NCBI GenBank assembly: GCA_002371295.1 | Contig: DFGZ01000186.1 | Span: 1 to 32,901, forward strand | Origin: Oribacterium sp. UBA3737 | Lineage (GTDB): Bacteria > Bacillota_A > Clostridia > Lachnospirales > Lachnospiraceae | Reading direction: 5' to 3' | DNA: 32,901 bases | Shown here: positions 8,720-16,611 of the stretch, in pieces | Numbering within the stretch: the stretch's first letter is position 1 | Layout: each line of letters begins with the position of its first letter | Notes under the pieces: generated by a model | Database searches by the model: none | What the model was told of the DNA's origin: nothing | What the model saw: the letters and a program-made list of their open reading frames with translations, nothing else | Position numbers and translations under genes: made by a program

Positions 8720-8755
8720 AAAAAAACAACAAAGGGGCGGCAGCCCCTTTGTTGT
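8720..8755 (-). terminator. Rho-independent terminator of the deacetylase transcript
   Basis: ACAACAAAGGGG (8726-8737) pairs with CCCCTTTGTTGT (8744-8755) over a six-base loop. Read on the minus strand a run of six U follows, so it ends the deacetylase transcript just upstream of the hipBA promoter. Confidence 0.88.
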
Positions 8756-8764
8756 ATGACACTG

Positions 8765-9841
8765 TTATCTCATATTATAAACCTCATTCCCAGGAATCAT
8801 CGGATACTTCTTTGCCTGGGCCATCTCACTGACGGTCACAAGCTGAAATCCCTTTTCTATAAGTGCGGGAATCAAACGCTCAGCTGCGTCCGCAGTTTCT
8901 GAATAGGTATCGTGCATTAGAACGATGTCTCCGTCCTGTGCCTTCTCCATGACCACATTGAAGGTATTGTCAGCATCCTTTGTAGAATAATCCAGAGGAT
9001 CGATAGACCAGATTATCATGGGAAGTCCAAGATTCCCTACAGCTGAGGCTATCTCTCCGGATCTGTTTCCTCCGGGTGGTCTGAAAACTGTAGGCGCAAC
9101 TTTTACGGTCTCCTCAACCATATAGTCGCACTTTCTGATAACAGACCTTATATCCTCTACAGGAATGGAATCAAGATAATCGTGGGTGTAGGTATGATTT
9201 CCCAGTTCACAGCCAAGCTCTACCATCCTCTTTACACATTCGTTGTTATCCCCCACAACACGGCTTCCCTGCATAAAAAATGTTGCATGGGCACCGTACT
9301 GCTGAAGACAATCAAGAATCCGGTTTGTTACCTCAGCCTTTGGACCATCATCAAATGTCAGGGCTATCATAGGCTTTTCCGGATCTATATGACTAAGATC
9401 CAGAGTCGCTCCGAGAAACTGATTGTTCATGGCGATGTAGTCATCAGGAATCAGATACTTCTTAAGAACATAACAGGTCTGTCCGTTGGCACTGAACTGA
9501 TCCCATCCTTCGATATTTCTCTCAACCGATACAGGAGCATTTTCCTCAAGTACTCCGACAACAGCCGAATCGCTTTCTGAATCAGCATGCATATTTACTG
9601 CTGTCAGGGCTCTCGCCGTGTACGGATAGGGGAACTTCGCTCTTTCGATCTTCCCAGAGGCCGGAGCTGTATCACTTTCGATCTTTATCTCCAAAGACTC
9701 CTGCTCGCCTGAAGTTTCAACAGCTTCCACACCTGTTGTTTCATCCTTCGCCGCCGGTACCGCTATGGCACCGCATGCTGAAATTCCCCAAATCGCTGCA
9801 CAAAAAAATGGCAGCAAAACCACTTTACTTACTCTTTTCAT
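8765..9841 (-). CDS. NodB-type polysaccharide deacetylase lipoprotein with SH3-like domain
   Basis: This 358-aa protein has a lipoprotein signal ending at Cys23 (GISAC) and an acidic linker. An SH3b-like wall-binding region spans about residues 75-130. A NodB catalytic domain follows with TFDDGP (162-167), the metal pair His216/His220 in NHTYTH, RPPGGNR (254-260), Trp278 in the WSIDPLDY motif and LMHDTY with His310. All five NodB motifs are present. Such enzymes deacetylate GlcNAc or MurNAc of peptidoglycan, or other polysaccharides, at the cell surface. It lies 18 bp after the YkuD transpeptidase gene, so the two probably form a cell-wall operon. Xylan or chitin deacetylation is a less likely alternative. 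Confidence 0.92.
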   Translation of the reverse strand: MKRVSKVVLLPFFCAAIWGISACGAIAVPAAKDETTGVEAVETSGEQESLEIKIESDTAPASGKIERAKFPYPYTARALTAVNMHADSESDSAVVGVLEENAPVSVERNIEGWDQFSANGQTCYVLKKYLIPDDYIAMNNQFLGATLDLSHIDPEKPMIALTFDDGPKAEVTNRILDCLQQYGAHATFFMQGSRVVGDNNECVKRMVELGCELGNHTYTHDYLDSIPVEDIRSVIRKCDYMVEETVKVAPTVFRPPGGNRSGEIASAVGNLGLPMIIWSIDPLDYSTKDADNTFNVVMEKAQDGDIVLMHDTYSETADAAERLIPALIEKGFQLVTVSEMAQAKKYPMIPGNEVYNMR

Positions 9842-9859
9842 ACCCTTTCGCTCTTTTCT

Positions 9860-10795
9860 TTACTCTACTATATAAACTCTATCCCCCAGCTGCATGATGT
9901 CATAAATTTCCTTGTTCCATTCATTAAATACACCTATACAGCCTCTCGTCGCATCCATCAGCTCACCGTTTCCATGCACTTCTATAGCTCCGCCCAGGCG
10001 CGTACGTGCCGACGGCTTCTCAAGATTGCGGCTGGTCTCGATAATCTGCTCTGCAGTTCCCCTGTCGATAAGTCCTGTCTTAAGTCCCCTCTTTGCATCC
10101 TCGATGTTCGGATAATTAAGATACAACTCCTCCTTCAGGGAATCCGAGACCTTTTTGTCACAGATATAGAAATAACCAAGAGGTGTTTTGTAATCCCCCT
10201 GCTGTTTTTTATCCCCCTCGGCTGCACCGGAGGTCACCATATATGATTTAGTCATCACCCCGTTCACCCATAATTCCATGTAATGGGATGACTTGTCATA
10301 GGCCAGTGCCCGTCTTCCATGGCTTGCGTACTTCATGAAAGTCCTGTTTATATTGTTGTCCGCAGGATCCAGCTTTATGCCGTCAATGTCTACATAAGCG
10401 CTCCTGTCCGGAACAAGTCTGTCTCTCACCATCTCGCCGTTTTCATCGAAATATCTCTCGAATCCGTCTGGACAGATCATGAAACTGTTTTTAATCCCCT
10501 TTTTTGTGGCGATTTCCTGAGCCTCTATCATTCCTTCCGCATGCTCCGGGTTGGAGACCGGATGATATCGCTTTGCCGCCTTTTCAGCTTCGTTGGTTAT
10601 TCCGCTCAGGTCTACGGTAGCATCCAGCTCCGCATCATCATATTCCTCGCCATAGACAACTCTGCCCGGTCCGCTTACAGCGACTGACAGCATGATCATT
10701 AATCCAAGCCCAAGTGCCTTCACTCTCCCGGCCGGATGCGAACCCCATCTGTTTTTTTCCTTCATATCCAAAATTAACCGTTCCGGAATTTCCAT
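9860..10795 (-). CDS. YkuD-family L,D-transpeptidase
   Basis: This is a 311-aa exported protein. A basic N-terminus and a hydrophobic segment at about residues 26-42 form a signal peptide or anchor. The C-terminal YkuD domain has HGNG (His274) and the catalytic R-G-C-I-G-V motif with Arg284 and Cys286. A mid-region segment (RYFDENGEMVRDRLVPDRSAYVDIDG) resembles a cell-wall-binding or choline-binding-like repeat. The enzyme forms 3-3 peptidoglycan cross-links or attaches proteins to the wall. The start is uncertain: AAAGG lies very close to this ATG, and an ATG ten codons later lacks a clear site. It is transcribed with the NodB deacetylase downstream; modified, cross-linked wall is the likely joint outcome. 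Confidence 0.9.
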   Translation of the reverse strand: MEIPERLILDMKEKNRWGSHPAGRVKALGLGLMIMLSVAVSGPGRVVYGEEYDDAELDATVDLSGITNEAEKAAKRYHPVSNPEHAEGMIEAQEIATKKGIKNSFMICPDGFERYFDENGEMVRDRLVPDRSAYVDIDGIKLDPADNNINRTFMKYASHGRRALAYDKSSHYMELWVNGVMTKSYMVTSGAAEGDKKQQGDYKTPLGYFYICDKKVSDSLKEELYLNYPNIEDAKRGLKTGLIDRGTAEQIIETSRNLEKPSARTRLGGAIEVHGNGELMDATRGCIGVFNEWNKEIYDIMQLGDRVYIVE

Positions 10796-10809
10796 ACACC
10801 TTTGACCGT

Positions 10810-10846
10810 TTCATTCTTATGACTTCCGCGAAGGCATAAGAATGAA
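10810..10846 (-). promoter_or_regulatory. Strong hairpin between deaminase and transpeptidase genes
   Basis: TTCATTCTTATG (10810-10821) pairs perfectly with CATAAGAATGAA (10835-10846). An inner CTTC-CGC-GAAG stem extends it. There is no U-run on the minus strand, so it is more likely an mRNA-stability or partial-attenuation structure than a full terminator. Confidence 0.55.
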
Positions 10847-10856
10847 TCCGCTGTCA

Positions 10857-13349
10857 TCAGTCCTGTCCGTTCCCCCCGAGTATAGTCTTTAAATTACCGT
10901 AATACTTCTCAACATATCTTAAAATCTCATCTGCATTATCACCGCTCCTGATCATGGTAATGTATCCATGCAGGGACTCTGCCTTTGATTTTAAGACATC
11001 TGACCTTTCATCGACAAAAATACGGCTTTCGTACTTACTGTTTCGGGCATCCTGCATGAGATTGCAAGCGGCACTGTTTCCATCCAGGGCTATCATCACC
11101 GACTGTCGGCGCTTAAAGATCTCATAGGCAAAGCTCTTATAGGTTCCCAGAGGAGAAGACTCTATGGACACTCTTATGCCGGTCTCTGTTTCTCTCAGCT
11201 TATGGAGCTCGCTCTCCGTAATGGAAGCAGGAACAAACGTAAATACCCTGAACTTATTTCTTGACTTATCAAGAACATACTTTTCATATCCGCTTATGGA
11301 CGGACCGATGACAAAGAACATCTTTTCCGGATCAGCCTTACTTATCAGGTCATCAAGCATTTTACATTCCTGTTCACATATCTCTGTGACATGCTCTGCA
11401 TTATTGAAACTGCCTCCTGCAATAACCACCGGAATAGCATCCTGAGGAAGCTCCCTTATTCTGTCACTCAGCTCTTCGGAACTGTCAAACTGTCTCTCAC
11501 CACCGTTCAGATCCATAAATGTATCCGCTTCTTCGCGTATACGCTTTTCGAGATAGCTCTTAACAGACATTCCTCCGCACATACTGTAGAAGCTCTGTAT
11601 CTTGCTGTTGAACTCAGACATGGATTCAGAAATAACATTGTCATCCGCACATCTCATCTTCAAAAGCTCTTCGTGGCTGAGATCCAGCATCCTTTCCAGC
11701 GACAGCTGCTCATCTATGGAATCAGTTCCGTAGAGGGCTCCTCCGTCAGTACCCTGCACACAGGCGATGCCTGTTTTAAGATACTGCTTTAAAGGATGCA
11801 TATCAAGTCTTGAAAGATTATTCAGTCTTACATTGGATGTGATCTGAAATTCAACCACTACCCCAAGAGTACGGATCTTCTCTAAAAGCTTCTGACCCTT
11901 ATCTGTATTGAGATCCGCTGTATAAAGGCCATGGCCTATTCTCATATGTGGGAATTTCTGACCTTCCTCCAATGCTTCCTCTACACAGCTGATACTGTTA
12001 TAAACATTGTCAGGGAGGGAATCGTTTTCACCTGCATGTATACGGACAACATAGGATGGTATATCCTTTGCGATCTTTACAACAGCAGCTATAACAGGTT
12101 TTAACTCCAGTATATCGTTTATCTCTTCACCGACAAAATCGCTGCCTGCCACGTATGGGTCTACGGCTACGGCCTTAAGGACCTGCAGATTCTCAGTAAA
12201 ATAATTCCCGTGAGCCACCTGATCCTTGACAATAGTAAGGGGTATACGCCTGAGTGCGGCTAAAAATCTTATAGTAACTCCCGTTTCCCTGGTGATCTTC
12301 GGCATAACCTCATGGATCTGCTGTAATGTTTCTGCAGCCTCGGTTTTTTTCACCAGCGCTGTATCTGACATCTCAGCGTATGTGATTCCGTTATTCCGGT
12401 AGTTTCTTGCCACCCAGAGAAGTCCATCCTGGAACAAGGTATTGTCAGCATAATCGGGATTTCTTCTGTCGAGATCCATCTGCTTAAGTGCATCCACGAT
12501 GTCCTTGTCAGGTATCTCATCAATGTTCTCTATCTTTATTTTTTCCTTTGCCGCTGTTCCTTTTGTAAATACATATCTGTAGATATAGACCTTTTCAAGA
12601 TTTGTAAATACAGCCTGTCCATCCTTCATGACCGCAAGTGAAGCCCGGATTCTGGGGATATTGTATCTGCTTCCGGCAATGTTTCGAAGGATCAGATCCG
12701 CAAAATTGATCTCGGTATTGTCATCGATACGCCGGTCAAGATACTTACCCTTCAGTCCGCTGTTCCTGAAATTTACGGCAACCTCGGCTCTCTGTTTTTC
12801 CAATGCCTCTCTCTGCTCCGGAGTGATCTTAAGTCCAAGCTTTTTTATGTAGTAGTACGGATATCTGATCTGATGATGTATTCCAAGTGCTATCAGCACA
12901 TCCGGGCTTAAATTAGCGCTTCTGTGGGTATGCAGATCGGAATGGAACTTGACTTCCTCCCGGATATAGGTCTTAACCAGAGTCTTATTTATATCCAGAG
13001 CATAATCCTTGGTCTGGCTCATAAGGGTTTTTGCGATAGCAGGAATGTATGCCTTTCTTTCGATAGTGCCGTCGGGATAGATATTGGCACACTTGGTATT
13101 ACCCAGTCTCAAAATGTAGACCTTCTGATATTCTCCGTTAAAATAGCAGGGCACACTTCCTTCTATTACCTTAAGTCCCTCTGCATTAAAGCTTATGGGA
13201 AGATTGCAGACCTTGGCAAGATTTGTTATCAGATTGCCTGTGCCATGATTTGGTGTCTCCAAAATGTAGGACATACCGCTCTCACTCTGATTCAGAGTAA
13301 CTATTACATCCTTTTCCTTGTCCAAATAAAATTTTCCAAAATATGTCAT
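10857..13349 (-). CDS. Large adenosine-deaminase-like protein with C-terminal Rossmann-like domain
   Basis: The protein is 830 aa, more than twice a normal adenosine deaminase (about 330-350). Residues 1-130 are unrecognised. Deaminase-type motifs then appear in order: HSDLHTH with His140/His142 (zinc), VVRIHAGEN with His438 and Glu441, RIGHG with His473, QITSN (502-506) and GTDGG with Asp535. They are spread over 400 residues because of long insertions. The second acidic residue of the usual TDDP motif is replaced by Gly536. Residues 635-830 look like a separate alpha/beta domain (PVVIAGGSFNN, MFFVIGPSISGYEKYV, SVMIALDGNSA) and may be SLOG/Rossmann-like, a low-confidence guess. It follows a YfbR-like nucleotidase 41 bp upstream. 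AAAGGATGA supports the start. A nucleoside or nucleotide deaminase is likely; the substrate is unknown, and a defence role is speculative. Confidence 0.75.
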   Translation of the reverse strand: MTYFGKFYLDKEKDVIVTLNQSESGMSYILETPNHGTGNLITNLAKVCNLPISFNAEGLKVIEGSVPCYFNGEYQKVYILRLGNTKCANIYPDGTIERKAYIPAIAKTLMSQTKDYALDINKTLVKTYIREEVKFHSDLHTHRSANLSPDVLIALGIHHQIRYPYYYIKKLGLKITPEQREALEKQRAEVAVNFRNSGLKGKYLDRRIDDNTEINFADLILRNIAGSRYNIPRIRASLAVMKDGQAVFTNLEKVYIYRYVFTKGTAAKEKIKIENIDEIPDKDIVDALKQMDLDRRNPDYADNTLFQDGLLWVARNYRNNGITYAEMSDTALVKKTEAAETLQQIHEVMPKITRETGVTIRFLAALRRIPLTIVKDQVAHGNYFTENLQVLKAVAVDPYVAGSDFVGEEINDILELKPVIAAVVKIAKDIPSYVVRIHAGENDSLPDNVYNSISCVEEALEEGQKFPHMRIGHGLYTADLNTDKGQKLLEKIRTLGVVVEFQITSNVRLNNLSRLDMHPLKQYLKTGIACVQGTDGGALYGTDSIDEQLSLERMLDLSHEELLKMRCADDNVISESMSEFNSKIQSFYSMCGGMSVKSYLEKRIREEADTFMDLNGGERQFDSSEELSDRIRELPQDAIPVVIAGGSFNNAEHVTEICEQECKMLDDLISKADPEKMFFVIGPSISGYEKYVLDKSRNKFRVFTFVPASITESELHKLRETETGIRVSIESSPLGTYKSFAYEIFKRRQSVMIALDGNSAACNLMQDARNSKYESRIFVDERSDVLKSKAESLHGYITMIRSGDNADEILRYVEKYYGNLKTILGGNGQD

Positions 13350-13390
13350 ATGCTCATCCTTTACCTGTACATGACCTGATAAAATCCATC

Positions 13391-13993
13391 CTAAAGTGCC
13401 AGCTCATCCAGTGTACTTCCGTATGAAGGCAGAAAATCCCGAAGAAAATCATCAACTTCAGGATACTTCTCCTTCATTTCATTAAGTGCCTTCAATGTTG
13501 ATTGTTTAGCAGTAATAAACTCTCTGTTGCCGGAGTTTTCCTCTTCGATACATTTGATCAATGCGGAGATCTTGTCAGCAGCCTTTACAAGCTTTCGCAT
13601 GTATATTTCATTTTCATCATCCTTACTGCCGTTAAATATCTCATCAAAATAGGGCCTCAGATCCTCCGGCAGCCTCTCAAGCAGGCTGTTCTCCGCGATA
13701 TGTTCCAGGGACTTATATGCACCGGTTATTTCTTTATTGAAATATTTCACCGGTGTGGGCATGTCTCCTGTGATGATCTCCGAGGCATCATGATAGATTC
13801 CTATAAGTGCCGCTTTCTCTCCATCCAGCTTCCTGCCGTATCTCACATTTCCTATTATACACAGTGCATGTGCTATCATGGCAACCTCTACTGCATGTTC
13901 GCTCAGATTCTCCGGTCTGGAATTCCTCATCAGTGCCCATCTCTCTATATACTTCATTCTGGAAATGGTCGCAAAAAATGTATATCTGTCCAT
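13391..13993 (-). CDS. YfbR-like HD-domain 5'-deoxynucleotidase
   Basis: This 200-aa protein aligns closely to E. coli YfbR. Trp19 is in the IERWALMR segment, the HD metal site is His33, His68 and Asp69, with Glu72 in HDASEIITGD and Asp140 in AADKIS. The specificity segment TGDMPTPVKYFN is nearly identical to YfbR. YfbR removes phosphate from deoxynucleoside 5'-monophosphates, giving deoxynucleosides in the cytoplasm. GAGGATAATT precedes the ATG. The next gene on the same strand is the large deaminase-like protein, so the pair could convert dAMP to deoxyadenosine and then deoxyinosine. It is the first gene of the unit; an inverted repeat (TGTTCTGTA at 14039-14047 and TACAGAACA at 14067-14075) lies about 45-80 bp upstream and may be an operator. 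Confidence 0.9.
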   Translation of the reverse strand: MDRYTFFATISRMKYIERWALMRNSRPENLSEHAVEVAMIAHALCIIGNVRYGRKLDGEKAALIGIYHDASEIITGDMPTPVKYFNKEITGAYKSLEHIAENSLLERLPEDLRPYFDEIFNGSKDDENEIYMRKLVKAADKISALIKCIEEENSGNREFITAKQSTLKALNEMKEKYPEVDDFLRDFLPSYGSTLDELAL

Positions 13994-14300
13994 AATTATC
14001 CTCTTGATATCTCTAAAATCGACATTGAACCAAAAAAATGTTCTGTATACTCATAATTCTCATTCTTACAGAACAAACCTGAAAACATGGTACTTATATC
14101 TCTCATTCCTTTTTATTATTGCTTATTTTTCTTCGGTAATAATAATTCCGATGTTTTCTGTCGATGATAAATATAAATTCCACCTAACAATAAGCAAAAA
14201 TAAACAAAAATTTAATATATTTAAACGTTCATAAATTTTTACTAAATTCTTACCTAAATTACCTGTTGTAATGTTTTTTCTTTTATAAAGGAGATAATTT
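13994..14300. other. Divergent intergenic region, AT-rich
   Basis: About 300 bp separate the yfbR-like gene and the small membrane protein gene, which are divergent. It holds the inverted repeat TGTTCTGTA/TACAGAACA (14039-14075) close to the yfbR start and otherwise AT-rich DNA that probably contains both promoters. No coding sequence is supported. Confidence 0.5.
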
Positions 14301-14756
14301 ATGTGTGCAGAAGAACGTAACCAAATCTATAAAAAATGGAAAGACGAATATCAATCCAGAATGGAAAGGCAAATCCACTTTCAGAGTCTTCATAAGAATT
14401 TCCTGTACGGCTATGCCTTGATCCTGATATTTATGATTGGTGCTATATTGATATCCAACGATTATGCACAGTTCGATTTTGATGAAGCTGTTTACGTTTA
14501 TCAGATATTCATCAATTCTTGTCCGCTGTTTATATTGATTCTTGCCGTATATGAGCTCATCTTTTACAGACTCATACCCGATCCGAACATGATCGAGATA
14601 GATGATTATTACGTTTTTCTTTCACACGATGAATTTACCAACCTTACCAAGGTCATGGCCATCTCTAAAAATGAACATTACAAAGTCAGGGATATTCTTG
14701 CAAGTGATACTATAAAAGACAAGTGTATAATCATAGGAAGCTGTAATCTTTCATAA
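14301..14756 (+). CDS. Small two-helix membrane protein, unknown function
   Basis: This 151-aa protein belongs to no family I recognise. A charged N-terminal stretch (residues 1-30, many Lys, Arg, Glu and Gln) is followed by two hydrophobic segments, about 34-52 (LYGYALILIFMIGAILIS) and 66-86 (YQIFINSCPLFILILAVYEL). A soluble C-terminal part of about 60 residues faces the same side as the N-terminus. AAAGGAG seven bases upstream and a strong terminator right after the stop show that it is a real single-gene unit. Base composition is AT-rich compared with the metabolic genes, as for the nearby replication genes. Function unknown. Confidence 0.8.
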   Translation: MCAEERNQIYKKWKDEYQSRMERQIHFQSLHKNFLYGYALILIFMIGAILISNDYAQFDFDEAVYVYQIFINSCPLFILILAVYELIFYRLIPDPNMIEIDDYYVFLSHDEFTNLTKVMAISKNEHYKVRDILASDTIKDKCIIIGSCNLS

Positions 14757-14761
14757 ACCAT

Positions 14762-14808
14762 CAGGCACTTTCATCACATATATTGCGATTGAAAGTGCCT
14801 GTTTTTTA
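14762..14808 (+). terminator. Rho-independent terminator
   Basis: CAGGCACTTTCA (14762-14773) pairs exactly with TGAAAGTGCCTG (14790-14801), followed by six T. It ends the small membrane protein gene and abuts the stop of the converging 117-aa gene. Confidence 0.9.
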
Positions 14809-15162
14809 TTACAGCTTCAGCTTTTTAGCCTTTCTGTTTCTTATTGTTTCAACTATATTAAGCTTTTTCTTCTCATCCTTGGGCATAACTTTCCCGTCCC
14901 AGGCATTAAAAATCTCCATCATCCTGCCGGTTAACTGGCCGATAGTCAGCCGGGAAGCCTGATCGATGTACTCCGCAAGCTCTTCATCTGCAGTAATCTT
15001 GTCTATCTGCCACTCGGCATCCCCTATGGAAACAAATCCGTCATCTATAATATTTTTCTCTTTATCGATGATATCAAATGTCTCGCCATCACCTGCAACA
15101 ACATAGTAGATACCATGCTTTATGCCGACAATTCCGTTTTTATATTCTTTTAATTTTGCCAT
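14809..15162 (-). CDS. 117-aa protein coupled to the replication initiator, unknown function
   Basis: The ATG lies one base after the rep stop codon, and its AGGAAAGG site is inside the end of rep, so translation is coupled to rep. The protein has a beta-rich N-terminal half (GIVGIKHGIYYVVAGDGETFDIID), an acidic helical middle and a strongly basic C-terminus (KKKLNIVETIRNRKAKKLKL) that could touch DNA or RNA. I do not recognise a family. Position suggests a role in copy control or origin function, or a Rep partner, but this is inferred from context alone. Confidence 0.72.
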   Translation of the reverse strand: MAKLKEYKNGIVGIKHGIYYVVAGDGETFDIIDKEKNIIDDGFVSIGDAEWQIDKITADEELAEYIDQASRLTIGQLTGRMMEIFNAWDGKVMPKDEKKKLNIVETIRNRKAKKLKL

Positions 15163-15163
15163 T

Positions 15164-16450
15164 TCATCCTTTCCTGTCCCACATGGTAGGTTTCTGCGCT
15201 ATTCCATCGTAATCGTTTACCAGACTCGCAAGTAAACGTTTATATTTTGTGGTCTTGGTATCCTCCGGTGTCGCATTGATCCAATCGTAATAATGTGACA
15301 TATAATCAGTTGCCCAAGTGTCATAGGCATCAACACGTATCTGTCTTGGCTCAAGATTCTTTATGCAGGCATGATAGAGATGATCGATCTGATCTTCGTT
15401 AAAATCTTTATACAATGCCATATAGAACACTGGATATACAGTCTCATCAGCTCTTTTTTCTGCAAGCTCATCAGCATTGGCAGCTTCTACTATGACTTCC
15501 TCTACCCTGAGTTCTTCTTCCTTTTCTCTCTGCATCTGATCCTGCATGAAGAAAGACTCTTCGAGAGTCATCTGATGCGGCTCCATATCATCTACAATAT
15601 TGTCAAAGTTTCCGTTGTACTCCGAATCCAGCATACTCTGGGTTTCTTTTAACTCACCGCTGGTCTTAGGAAGCATAAGGAACTTGATACGTACGGGTCT
15701 TCTGTACTTCTTACCCATGGCATCAGTTTTCAATGCCTCATAATTGATCTTTATGTCCGTATAATGATTTATCTCTTCTCTTGCGGGTGCGAGAACATCA
15801 CGTTCGAAAAATGAGAACTTCAGCCAGCTCTTTGGAATCTTTGCAACGTTTTTTCCCTTTTTGTTAGGATCCGGTTCCCAGTCAGCTATCTTTCTCATGA
15901 AGTCATTGTCCGTACCGGTTCCGAGTTCAAAGGTCCAGGTCTTGTTATTAAACTGATATGATCTGAGCAGGTCAAAAATTCGCGGAGAGTACTTGTGTGT
16001 CATGAGAGAAGTTTCTTCAAGTCGCGGAGCGATATAATACTTCTCCTTATCTGTCATAAGGTTATACAGAAAAGGAAACATATCCTCATGAAACTTTATC
16101 TCAACATCTCCGCTGCCCGGATCCATATGTACAACATTGAGCCAGTGAACCATGGCTTCTTTTCCACTTTCCAATGTTATCCACCAGGTCTTCTGTCCGA
16201 TATCGTTAAGTATGGCCTTTGTGTTCGTATAGCTCAATTTATTGGCCGAAGCACTTCTGTGAATTATCTGCTGAAACTCGCTGCAGTTAAATGTATAAAC
16301 TGTATTGATATCATCGGTTGGCTTTATCTTTGATATCAGATAGTTTACAGCTTTACTTTCTACCAGGGACAGAGAAAACTTTCCTTCCTGAACCATCTTT
16401 GTGCTTTTGGCAACCTGTTGCTTACGAGCTTTTTCTATACCATGACTCAT
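15164..16450 (-). CDS. Rep_3-type iteron-binding replication initiator
   Basis: This 428-aa protein carries the two winged-helix domains of the Rep_3/RepB-like initiators. The first covers about residues 20-125 (KMVQEGKFSLSLVESKAVNYLISKI; ILNDIGQKTWWI) and the second about 140-260 (TSLMTHKYSPRIFDLLRSYQF; FFERDVLAPAREEINHYTDIKINYE). These proteins bind iterons, open the origin and load the host helicase; dimers handcuff origins and repress rep. The C-terminal 165 residues are extra, acidic and not recognised. GGAG lies 10 bases before the ATG. One inverted iteron (16478-16497) sits in the leader or promoter, as expected for autoregulation. The iteron array lies directly upstream. Very likely the functional initiator of this replicon. 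Confidence 0.9.
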   Translation of the reverse strand: MSHGIEKARKQQVAKSTKMVQEGKFSLSLVESKAVNYLISKIKPTDDINTVYTFNCSEFQQIIHRSASANKLSYTNTKAILNDIGQKTWWITLESGKEAMVHWLNVVHMDPGSGDVEIKFHEDMFPFLYNLMTDKEKYYIAPRLEETSLMTHKYSPRIFDLLRSYQFNNKTWTFELGTGTDNDFMRKIADWEPDPNKKGKNVAKIPKSWLKFSFFERDVLAPAREEINHYTDIKINYEALKTDAMGKKYRRPVRIKFLMLPKTSGELKETQSMLDSEYNGNFDNIVDDMEPHQMTLEESFFMQDQMQREKEEELRVEEVIVEAANADELAEKRADETVYPVFYMALYKDFNEDQIDHLYHACIKNLEPRQIRVDAYDTWATDYMSHYYDWINATPEDTKTTKYKRLLASLVNDYDGIAQKPTMWDRKG

Positions 16451-16477
16451 AAAAATAAAAACTCCTATATAATAATA

Positions 16478-16497
16478 AAAGTTGAGTGAATGTACGG
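16478..16497 (-). repeat. Inverted iteron in the rep leader
   Basis: The reverse complement reads CCGTACATTCACTCAACTTT. It lies 27 bp upstream of the rep ATG, so Rep binding here would repress its own gene. Confidence 0.82.
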
Positions 16498-16611
16498 TAC
16501 CTTCTCACAACGTAATCCTGTATTCAGCCACAAGTTTTATGGAAACACTGAATATATAGTGTTCCCATAAGGTTCTGGTATCATGATAATACAATTATTA
16601 TAAAACAGCTA

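Noticed and set aside
10857..13993. RADAR defence system
   Set aside because: No RdrA-type ATPase partner is nearby; the neighbour is a YfbR-like nucleotidase. The deaminase remains unclassified rather than RdrB.
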